Shown: one piece after another, positions 1 through 5,039 of the stretch
Layout: each line of letters begins with the position of its first letter
How positions within the stretch are numbered: position 1 is the first letter of the stretch
NCBI GenBank assembly: GCA_002359635.1
Contig: DENJ01000018.1
Coordinates: forward strand, 1 to 5,039
DNA length: 5,039 bases
Reading direction: 5' to 3'
Origin: Burkholderiales bacterium UBA2647
GTDB taxonomy: Bacteria; Pseudomonadota; Gammaproteobacteria; Burkholderiales; Burkholderiaceae_E
The notes under the pieces: model-generated
Seen by the model: only the letters and a program-made list of their open reading frames with translations
Told to the model about the DNA's origin: nothing
The model's database searches: none
Made by a program: the position numbers and the translations under genes

Positions 1-65
1 CGGCCCATGATTGCGATGGAGTATCGAATTGCGGCTTGTGCGCCTGCAGAAAGTGCTGATGCCAT
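1..65 (-). CDS. Start of an unidentified protein, cut by the left edge
   Basis: Only the first 21 codons and two further bases are inside the window. The minus strand reads MASALSAGAQAAIRYSIAIM, followed by G and probably R. The start is well supported: ATG at 65-63 is preceded by the Shine-Dalgarno run AGAGGA at 75-70, with about four bases between. Upstream there is also a plausible promoter with a CRP-like site. The N-terminus is rich in Ala and Ser with a single Arg and does not look like a classical signal peptide. It is too short to assign a family and I do not recognise it. It lies downstream of, and in the same direction as, the FecR/Slam-like gene pair, but the 170-base gap and its own promoter signals suggest it can be transcribed separately. 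Confidence 0.6.
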   Translation of the reverse strand, partial: MASALSAGAQAAIRYSIAIMG

Positions 66-69
66 ATGT

Positions 70-75
70 TCCTCT
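70..75 (-). promoter_or_regulatory. Ribosome binding site of the left-edge gene
   Basis: The minus strand reads AGAGGA then ACAT then ATG. This is the clearest Shine-Dalgarno sequence in the window and fixes the start of the truncated left-edge gene at 65. Confidence 0.65.
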
Positions 76-97
76 CAGTTTAAGAATCGATTAGGTG

Positions 98-155
98 CCG
101 AAAAGGTCGGCGCTACTACGCAAAAGAGCAAAGCAAGATGCGGATACCTTTTCGG
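98..155. repeat. 10-bp perfect inverted repeat in the leader of the left-edge gene
   Basis: CCGAAAAGGT at 98-107 is the exact reverse complement of ACCTTTTCGG at 146-155, with a 38-base spacer. It lies between the predicted transcription start (near 164) and the ATG at 65 of the left-edge gene, so in RNA it could form a long-range stem in the 5' leader; in DNA it could be a spaced operator. The left arm can alternatively pair locally (GCCGA 97-101 with TCGGC 107-111), giving two competing folds. There is no T-run after either stem, so it is not an intrinsic terminator. The function is unknown. Confidence 0.5.
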
Positions 156-170
156 ACTGTCCACATCTGA

Positions 171-212
171 ATTGTAGGTTAGTTCTTCCATCCACGCGTG
201 ATATCTGTCACA
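171..212 (-). promoter_or_regulatory. Candidate CRP-dependent (class II) promoter of the left-edge gene
   Basis: On the minus strand TGTGACAGATATCACG (212-197) matches 9 of the 10 conserved arm bases of the CRP consensus TGTGA-N6-TCACA. A -10 hexamer TACAAT (176-171, 5 of 6 to TATAAT) follows. With the start expected near 164, the palindrome centre (204.5) falls at about -40.5, within one base of the -41.5 spacing of class II CRP promoters. No good -35 hexamer is present at the usual distance, as expected when an activator replaces it. What is seen is the two motifs and their spacing; use by CRP, FNR-like or another family member is inferred. Confidence 0.5.
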
Positions 213-235
213 AACAATCATAAACGCAACACTAG

Positions 236-1639
236 CTAGAACCTCTTTCGAAACCCGGTTGCCACGCTCCACCCCTCCGAAACAAAAAGCGCCAGCGTCG
301 AACGTTGCTGAAATCCTTCGACGCTTATCACCCACTCCCAACCAGGCACGATTTTCATCCTTGAATATTCTATACCAAGTCCATGGCGAATAACGAGGCG
401 AATTTTATTGTTTTGAATCAATTGGTTATATCCGATCGAATCAGAATTTACTGTAGTAAAACCTTGTAAACGTATGCGCTGTATCGCACTTTCCCAACTC
501 ATTGCCCAGCCCAAGTCGGCTCGCGCCTGATCGCCACCCGCTCGACCCGCATGCTCTGCCCAATCGCGACCCATGCGGACAGAAATTTCACCCTGCCACT
601 TGTTGGTTGAACACAACAATTTGCTTCCCAAGTATGCCGATCGGCCATCCAAGACCTGTCGTTCGGGGTAATGGCGTTGCTCAGCTTCGACGCCTTGTTG
701 CCAACGACAGAGGCTTTGACCGATTTCTTTGGCTTGTTCATGAGCCAGACCCATGCGACCCAGTCGAGCCAGGGGGTTGCCTCCAAAGCGGACATATTGA
801 CCGACGCCGTAGATGAGCAAACGACTTGCTGCGCGCGCCCCAGCCTGCCCTTGATCAGACGGCGTTCGCGCAAGTGGATGCGCATAATCGAGGGCAACAT
901 CCACACTCTGGCTTTGCAAGGCGCTATCAACGCCAGCGCGGGCGAAGGTCCGCGCAGATAAGCCCCACTGACCCTGCTCGCCAGCCTGCCAGCCGCTTGC
1001 GAGGCGCGCGTCCACTTGCCAAGACGCAGCCGATTTGGGTCGATCCTGGGGATTGAGAGGCAGCACCAGAGGGCCGTCAAGCGTGGTGAAGCTAATTTCC
1101 TTGGCTGATGGCGCGCTGTTGAGGTTACTGTCAAAACTACGCGCAATCGACCACTGCCCGCTCAAGGCTGAGGCAAACGCAGTCAGCGATGACATCCTTT
1201 CCGCATGGGGCGCTGTTTCCTCGGGCCTAAGAGTACGTACCTCACGATTGAGCGCTGCAAGCTGCGTGCGAATTAAGTTGGCAACGAGCTCGGGCGGGTT
1301 GTAGTCTGAAAGCAGCCGCTCAAGCAGCAGTTTTGCCGTCTCGCGATCACCCAGGATTTGCCTTACCAGAGCATACTCCAGCAGCACGTCGGGGCGCTGC
1401 GGCCCAACCAGAAGTGAGCGCTCAAGCCAATTTGAAGCTTGCTCAAAGGCTCCCAGGCGCCTTGAAAGCATGCCGCTTAAAAACAAGAAACCGGGGTCGT
1501 CTTCACAGGAGGGGCCGAGCACGCTTTGAAGATCTTGCAAGCTGCGCAATTGCTCGAGCGTGGCATCGTCTTTAAGGGTATCCACACCAGGGCAAGCGAA
1601 AGCCCAAGCCGCACCCGAAAATCCTGTCATGCAAGCCAC
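236..1639 (-). CDS. Slam-like outer-membrane protein: TPR domain plus DUF560-type beta-barrel
   Basis: The 467-residue product has a hydrophobic N-terminus ending in AFA before Cys16, a helical TPR-like domain at about 25-132, and a beta-strand-rich region from about 155 to the end, finishing in Phe (FRKRF), the usual C-terminal signal of outer-membrane barrels. The TPR part has the pattern of Slam proteins, including the LSDYNPPELVANLIRTQLAAL-type helix (110-130, shown by its PPELV core). The barrel opens with FDSNLNSAP (169-177), like the DxNxN motif at the start of Slam barrels. Length is close to that of known Slams (about 490). Slam proteins move lipoproteins or soluble cargo across the outer membrane (type XI secretion). 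The gene follows the FecR gene by 20 bases, so they are probably one operon. The start is uncertain: 1639 is a GTG that leaves a signal peptide without basic residues. The frame is open further upstream, to 1714, and would add a basic, hydrophobic leader. A generic TPR/porin protein is the alternative. Confidence 0.7.
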   Translation of the reverse strand: MACMTGFSGAAWAFACPGVDTLKDDATLEQLRSLQDLQSVLGPSCEDDPGFLFLSGMLSRRLGAFEQASNWLERSLLVGPQRPDVLLEYALVRQILGDRETAKLLLERLLSDYNPPELVANLIRTQLAALNREVRTLRPEETAPHAERMSSLTAFASALSGQWSIARSFDSNLNSAPSAKEISFTTLDGPLVLPLNPQDRPKSAASWQVDARLASGWQAGEQGQWGLSARTFARAGVDSALQSQSVDVALDYAHPLARTPSDQGQAGARAASRLLIYGVGQYVRFGGNPLARLGRMGLAHEQAKEIGQSLCRWQQGVEAEQRHYPERQVLDGRSAYLGSKLLCSTNKWQGEISVRMGRDWAEHAGRAGGDQARADLGWAMSWESAIQRIRLQGFTTVNSDSIGYNQLIQNNKIRLVIRHGLGIEYSRMKIVPGWEWVISVEGFQQRSTLALFVSEGWSVATGFRKRF

Positions 1640-1659
1640 AAAGGCGCACCAGATATGCC

Positions 1660-3153
1660 TTAACGCCCCCAGCGCGTAAGACCGAAGAAGCTTGTTGATG
1701 ATCCGCCCCGGGTCTTAACCGGCGTGGAAAAAACATAAACCGCTTCCTTGCCGGCATTTGCAACCACCCCCACAACCTGGGGGTCCAAAGCATCATTGCT
1801 GACTGCGCGAAACAAGCCATCAGATCGCAGCGGGCCCTGTGCTGTTAAAACAATTGTACCGTCAACCGCCTCGTGCGAGCCTCTTAAGCTTGTCTGAAAC
1901 GAACCCTCAGCAAAATCAATGCCCAAGGTTCCACCCTGAATCCGCCCTGCTGTCGGGCCCGCGTCGGTCATCAAGGCTGCCCTGGCATCGCGCAACACGA
2001 ACTGAAACTGACCCTCTTTTGGCGTTACCGCCCGCGCATCTGAAGGCCCGAAGATCGCGTTCACGCCGTCGGAAACAAGCATTCGAGTGTAGTCGGCACG
2101 TTCGATAATGGGCGCGGGATCGGATTCTCCCGGAATCGGCGCAGATGCCCAACGGCCCCACTCAAGCGTTGACGCCGGCAAGCTTGTAGCGGGGTTGAGC
2201 GGCAGCGGCAAGCTTGTAGCAGGCTTTGCGGTCTGAGCAACACCCACTGCATCAGCGCTTCCCTGCGATCGCTGCTCGCTAAAAAGGGTTCTTGCTGCAA
2301 AAAGCGCGTTGACTGGTGCACTGTTTGCCTGTGCTCCGGCGCTCAGGCCATTGATTTGAATCGTCACATCGCCCGCGGTCAGTACTCCGGGCGTAGCAAT
2401 TTGCGCAGCGCTAACAGGCTCCACCTGCTCGCGGCGCTGCGATGACCCTTGCGCGATGCTTGCGGGCTCCGCAGGATGCGGTGCCTGTTCGATTCGCCCG
2501 GGACGAAGCGGCAAGAATCTCACTGCGCCTGGCTCAACCTGAGCCAAAACCCGCCCCATTTCTGCACTCAGAACGCGGGCCAACACTCCCTCACAGGGAC
2601 CCAGGCTATCCGCTGAACAACCCTGGCCCAGCGGCGCTACAACCACCGCTCCCGTGTTGACCACCACCGATGTCCGAAGTGCTGAGGTCGCCGTCACAAA
2701 ATCGGTACCACGCACACCCACAGCAGCAACAGGCGTATTCAAGCGAAACCGTTCCTTTGCCGACTCGCCCGCCTTTCCTGTGATCGATCGTGCGGTGCCC
2801 TCACGGAGTTGAAACTTGACCTGAGACGCTTGCGGTCTTTCAGCATCGAACTGGTATTGGTCGATTGCCAGTCGAGAGTTCGGTCGCACGCTCAAAAGCG
2901 CTCCATCAACAAACCGAATGTGAACATGCGATCCCGCCCCAGTTTCAAGCACATCGCCCACTGACACGAAACTTCCACGCTGCAAGGAAGAACCGCTGCT
3001 GCCCTGAACAGAGGCTGAGCCAACCGCAAACAAGACTTCACCCACCGGTTGTGCGCTCGCTGTAGTGCCGAAAGGCAAAAAAAGCAATGCAAATCCGAAG
3101 CATTGAAAAAATGCTGCGGCAAGTTCTTTCCCCTGGACTTTGAAGCCTTTCAT
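1660..3153 (-). CDS. Exported FecR-domain protein with a beta-rich, TbpB-like C-terminal domain; possible Slam cargo
   Basis: The 497-residue product (from ATG 3153) starts MKGFKVQGKEL, then a hydrophobic segment ending in ASA before Gln35: a typical type I signal peptide, with no lipobox Cys. The FecR domain spans about 40-175, with GDVLETGAGSHVHIRFVDG (66-84) and NTPVAAVGVRGTDF (139-152) as its hallmark motifs. Two cysteines (179, 187) could form a disulfide. A Pro/Ala/Ser-rich linker follows (about 220-328). The last 165 residues are Gly- and beta-rich (WGRW at 332-335, GTLGIDFAEGSFQT at 408-421, VVGVVANAGKEAVYVFST at 460-477), resembling the small barrel domain of TbpB-like cargo. There is no transmembrane anchor and no sigma factor nearby, so it is not a classical FecR anti-sigma protein. 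An in-frame ATG at 3180 would add nine residues. I prefer 3153 because AAGG lies three bases upstream and the signal peptide begins properly there. The role is inferred as surface or secreted, possibly carbohydrate- or ligand-binding. Confidence 0.75.
   Translation of the reverse strand: MKGFKVQGKELAAAFFQCFGFALLFLPFGTTASAQPVGEVLFAVGSASVQGSSGSSLQRGSFVSVGDVLETGAGSHVHIRFVDGALLSVRPNSRLAIDQYQFDAERPQASQVKFQLREGTARSITGKAGESAKERFRLNTPVAAVGVRGTDFVTATSALRTSVVVNTGAVVVAPLGQGCSADSLGPCEGVLARVLSAEMGRVLAQVEPGAVRFLPLRPGRIEQAPHPAEPASIAQGSSQRREQVEPVSAAQIATPGVLTAGDVTIQINGLSAGAQANSAPVNALFAARTLFSEQRSQGSADAVGVAQTAKPATSLPLPLNPATSLPASTLEWGRWASAPIPGESDPAPIIERADYTRMLVSDGVNAIFGPSDARAVTPKEGQFQFVLRDARAALMTDAGPTAGRIQGGTLGIDFAEGSFQTSLRGSHEAVDGTIVLTAQGPLRSDGLFRAVSNDALDPQVVGVVANAGKEAVYVFSTPVKTRGGSSTSFFGLTRWGR
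2176..2220. repeat. 15-bp direct repeat, 30-bp period, inside the FecR gene linker
   Basis: CGGCAAGCTTGTAGC occurs at 2176-2190 and again at 2206-2220. The period is exactly ten codons, so the frame is kept and the protein reads PATSLP twice. It lies in the Pro-rich linker just before the C-terminal domain. It looks like a remnant of a short in-frame tandem duplication that could change linker length. Confidence 0.7.
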
Positions 3154-3156
3154 AGC

Positions 3157-3160
3157 CCTT
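3157..3160 (-). promoter_or_regulatory. Short ribosome binding site supporting the FecR gene start at 3153
   Basis: The minus strand reads CCAAGGGCT directly before ATG 3153. AAGG is a Shine-Dalgarno core, although the spacing is short. The alternative ATG at 3180 has no purine-rich core in front of it (ATGCTTGA precedes it). Confidence 0.4.
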
Positions 3161-3174
3161 GGAGTGTAGATCGA

Positions 3175-3204
3175 ATGCATTCAAGCATGAAAGTAGGCTG
3201 ACAA
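3175..3204 (-). promoter_or_regulatory. Possible weak promoter of the FecR / Slam-like operon
   Basis: On the minus strand TTGTCA (3204-3199) matches 5 of 6 bases of a -35 box. At an 18-base spacing the -10 position holds ATGCAT (3180-3175), a poor match. If this is the promoter, the start falls near 3168 and the CRP-type palindrome centred at 3228.5 sits at about -60.5, close to the -61.5 of class I activation. It would also place the transcript start inside the 3180 ATG region and favour translation from 3153. The -10 is weak, so confidence is low. Confidence 0.25.
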
Positions 3205-3220
3205 CGCTGCTTTCGCGCTT

Positions 3221-3236
3221 TGTGACAAGAGTCACA
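3221..3236. promoter_or_regulatory. Perfect CRP-type palindrome in the divergent promoter region
   Basis: TGTGACAAGAGTCACA matches all ten conserved arm bases of TGTGA-N6-TCACA. It lies between the divergent FecR gene (start 3153) and PIG-L/GT2 gene (start 3260), so it can act on both. Its centre is 75.5 bases from the FecR ATG and 31.5 bases from the PIG-L/GT2 ATG. Binding by a CRP-family protein is inferred from the consensus. Confidence 0.65.
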
Positions 3237-3247
3237 GTTTGCCCACT

Positions 3248-3253
3248 TACAAT
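3248..3253 (+). promoter_or_regulatory. -10 hexamer of the PIG-L/GT2 gene, possibly giving a leaderless mRNA
   Basis: TACAAT (5 of 6 to TATAAT) ends six bases before the ATG at 3260, so the expected +1 is the A of that ATG. No Shine-Dalgarno sequence lies upstream of the ATG, which agrees with a leaderless transcript. The -35 region holds no good hexamer at 16-18 bases; instead the CRP-type palindrome covers about -39 to -24. Confidence 0.4.
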
Positions 3254-3259
3254 CGCCTC

Positions 3260-5039
3260 ATGCCTCATTTTTCTCCACCAAGCAGCGATCGAACGGACTA
3301 CCGACGATTGCTGGTTTTTGCCCCCCACCCGGATGACGAGGTCTTTGGCTGTGGAGGCATGCTCGCCAGCCAGGAACAGGCCGAAGCGATCCTGGTTGTG
3401 ATTCTGACCGACGGTGCAGGTGGCGGCGTATTTGCGGATGATGAAAACCCGGTTGAAGTTCGGAAGTCAGAAACGCAACTGGCACTTCAAGCGCTCGGTA
3501 TCGCCGGGCGAAGCAGGCTCGAGTGTTGGGGCTATCCCGATCAACAGCTGATGCCGAGCCATTCGCTGCTCGATGCGATGCTTGAGACCCTGGGTCGCTT
3601 TGATCCTGACCTTGTGCTCGCGCCATCTCCTTTTGAATTGCATCCTGATCACCGCGTTGCCTGCCTTATGGCCTATCGGGCCTGGCAACAACATTGCCTG
3701 GCTCGCCGGGCTCAGCCGAAAGACAAGGTAAGTCATAGCGCTGGCCCTGTTGAAGCTTCAGTGGGAGCCTGTCCTTCATTAATGTTTTACGAAGTTGGAC
3801 ATAGCCTGCAACCCAATGTGCTCGTGGACATTACCAGGAAGATGGCGCGCAAGCGCCAGGCCATGGCCTGTTTTGCTTCGCAGCTTGCAGAACAAGCCTA
3901 TGCTGAATTGATTGAATCGTTGAATCGATACCGTAGTTACAGTATTCATCACCAAGCGCAGTACGTTGAGGCATTTCTGCGCTTACTTCCGGGCCAAGAC
4001 GGCGATCCGCAGATTCAAGCAGCGCTCGAAGGAATTGCCCAGGAGCTTGGGTACCACCCCATCGCTTCACCCTGCGACGCGACCCAAGGCGATAAAAAGG
4101 TTGAAACCAAGGCCGGAGATAACAAGGCCTGTGATAAATCGGCAGCGAGCATCGCCGTTATCGTACGAACGCAGTGGCGACCGAGTCTCGAAAAGTCGCT
4201 TTCGAGCTTGGCAAAGCAAAGCCACCGTCCACTCGTCGTTGTTTTGGTATCGGCATCCGAGCCCCCAGGGGACTGGAAGGATCGTGCAGATCGTTGGTGC
4301 AAGCAACCCGAGTCTGCGCCAGTTGAGCTTTTGTCAATCGGCGTGGGGATCGATCGTCAGAAAATGTCAACCGACGAGCCCGATGAAATGGGCAGGCAGG
4401 CTGCGCGAACCGAAAACCGGCAGTGTCTAAGCCGTGCTGAAGCAATCAATAAAGGCCTTGAAATGGCGCTTGCATGCAAGGCGCAATGGATTGCCTTTCT
4501 GGATGACGACGATCAACTGCATAGGGGCCACTTTGAAGGGCTGCTTCAACGTCTTGAAAATATTCCGACTGGCTTCGATGCAGCGGCTCACGCCCATTCA
4601 ATCCCTGTCGTTGGTGCATACAGCGGAACACGTTTACTCAACAGCAGCGGACACTGGCTGCAAACGCTTCACCAGGATTGGAACCGCGACCGAATCCTCA
4701 GGGCAAACTTTTTGCCGATCCATTCGGTCTTGTTTCATCGCGGCCTGATTGAACAAGGGCTGCGCGCCGATGAGCAGTTTGATCTTTACGAGGACTGGGA
4801 CTTCTGGATTGGTTTATCGCGCCACGGGGATCTGCTTTGCACATCGCAAGTCAGCGCCGATTATTTCCAACGAGACGATTCCCTGGCTTCCGGCGTGGCA
4901 CTGGAGCAGAACCGACGCGCGGCACGCCAAGCAATCTACAGCAAGTGGATGGGGCGGCTGTCAGCGTTTGAACTCGAAGCAGCGTTTCGTTGTGATGAGC
5001 TTGATGTGCAGCAAGCAAATTCAAGATCGACCGAATTGC
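3260..5039 (+). CDS. PIG-L (LmbE-like) deacetylase fused to a family 2 glycosyltransferase, cut by the right edge
   Basis: The frame is open from ATG 3260 to the window end (593 codons, no stop). Residues about 15-240 are a PIG-L/LmbE domain: PHPDDE at 22-27 (zinc ligands His23 and Asp26, catalytic Asp25) and HPDH at 128-131 (third zinc ligand and active-site His). Such enzymes remove N-acetyl groups from GlcNAc-type substrates. After a Lys/Asp-rich linker (about 270-296) comes a GT-A fold: SIAVIVRTQWRPSLEKSLSSL from 297, FLDDDD at 413-418 (the nucleotide-sugar/metal DxD site), and EDWDFW at 511-516, typical of the family 2 acceptor/catalytic segment. No signal peptide or membrane segment is seen, so it is probably cytoplasmic. 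It likely builds a surface glycan. The start is the only Met before the first motif; an in-frame TTG at 3239 is possible. The C-terminus, and perhaps further domains, are outside the window. Confidence 0.88.
   Translation, partial: MPHFSPPSSDRTDYRRLLVFAPHPDDEVFGCGGMLASQEQAEAILVVILTDGAGGGVFADDENPVEVRKSETQLALQALGIAGRSRLECWGYPDQQLMPSHSLLDAMLETLGRFDPDLVLAPSPFELHPDHRVACLMAYRAWQQHCLARRAQPKDKVSHSAGPVEASVGACPSLMFYEVGHSLQPNVLVDITRKMARKRQAMACFASQLAEQAYAELIESLNRYRSYSIHHQAQYVEAFLRLLPGQDGDPQIQAALEGIAQELGYHPIASPCDATQGDKKVETKAGDNKACDKSAASIAVIVRTQWRPSLEKSLSSLAKQSHRPLVVVLVSASEPPGDWKDRADRWCKQPESAPVELLSIGVGIDRQKMSTDEPDEMGRQAARTENRQCLSRAEAINKGLEMALACKAQWIAFLDDDDQLHRGHFEGLLQRLENIPTGFDAAAHAHSIPVVGAYSGTRLLNSSGHWLQTLHQDWNRDRILRANFLPIHSVLFHRGLIEQGLRADEQFDLYEDWDFWIGLSRHGDLLCTSQVSADYFQRDDSLASGVALEQNRRAARQAIYSKWMGRLSAFELEAAFRCDELDVQQANSRSTEL

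Noticed and set aside
95..113. Small hairpin GCCGA/TCGGC as a terminator of the Slam-like gene
   Set aside because: The stem is only five base pairs on the minus strand and no T-run follows it. No intrinsic terminator is evident in 66-235.
1..177. Plus-strand frame open from the left edge to a TAG at 175-177
   Set aside because: It runs antisense to a better supported minus-strand start with a strong Shine-Dalgarno, has no family-like features, and would cover the inverted repeat and the -10 on the other strand.
75..341. 88-codon minus-strand frame ending just before the ribosome binding site of the left-edge gene
   Set aside because: It overlaps the conserved barrel C-terminus (including the final Phe) in another frame, has no ribosome binding site and no recognisable motif, and would run through the CRP-like site and -10.
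499..1146. Long minus-strand frame of 215 codons
   Set aside because: It lies entirely inside the Slam-like gene in another frame, has basic, low-complexity composition and shows no domain pattern; a GC-driven shadow.
1660..3153. FecR protein as a classical iron-uptake anti-sigma regulator
   Set aside because: There is a cleavable signal peptide instead of an internal membrane helix, a long C-terminal beta domain, and no sigma factor or TonB-dependent receptor in the window.
3178..3180. ATG at 3180 as the FecR gene start
   Set aside because: It has no ribosome binding site and would place nine extra residues (MHSIYTPRA) before a normal signal peptide that begins MKGFK at 3153.
3258..3626. 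Minus-strand frame opposite the PIG-L domain
   Set aside because: It is antisense to the conserved PHPDDE deacetylase region, with Arg/His/Pro-rich shadow composition and no start signals.
3966..4430. Plus-strand 154-codon frame within the PIG-L/GT2 gene
   Set aside because: It sits in another frame of a continuous gene whose own frame keeps deacetylase and glycosyltransferase motifs; the product is basic and featureless.

Overview
The window looks like a chromosomal segment of a Gram-negative proteobacterium, most plausibly a beta-proteobacterium. This is inferred from a periplasmic FecR-domain protein paired with a TPR plus outer-membrane-barrel protein, from CRP-type operator sequences, and from a mixed base composition (about 60% GC in much of the coding DNA, with AT-rich patches at the left). 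No mobile element, tRNA, rRNA or CRISPR array is visible.

Layout. On the minus strand, reading from about 3180 down to 236, lies a tight two-gene unit. First is an exported FecR-domain protein with a beta-rich C-terminal domain (3153 to 1660). Second is an N-terminal TPR domain followed by an outer-membrane beta-barrel of Slam / DUF560 type (1639 to 236). A 170-base intergenic region (66-235) follows. It holds a CRP-like palindrome, a good -10 hexamer and a 10-bp inverted repeat, all in front of a third minus-strand gene of which only the first 21 codons are present (65 to 1). On the plus strand, divergent from the FecR gene, a long reading frame starts at 3260 and runs off the right edge without a stop. 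It encodes a PIG-L (LmbE-like) deacetylase domain fused to a family 2 glycosyltransferase domain. It stays open for 593 codons.

How the parts may fit. The FecR protein has a type I signal peptide, no transmembrane anchor and no sigma factor beside it. Its C-terminal domain reads like the small beta-barrel domain of TbpB-type or hemophilin-type cargo, and its neighbour reads like the Slam translocon that exports such cargo. I therefore infer that the pair may be a type XI secretion (Slam) cargo/translocon unit with an unusual FecR-domain cargo. The PIG-L/GT2 protein probably works in surface glycan assembly (LPS, O-antigen or capsule) by de-N-acetylating and transferring sugars.

Regulation. 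A perfect TGTGA-N6-TCACA palindrome lies in the divergent promoter region and a 9-of-10 match lies upstream of the left-edge gene. Both intergenic regions therefore look like targets of a CRP-family regulator. The left one sits at class II geometry relative to its -10. The right one overlaps the region just upstream of a -10 whose predicted transcript would start on the A of the PIG-L/GT2 start codon.
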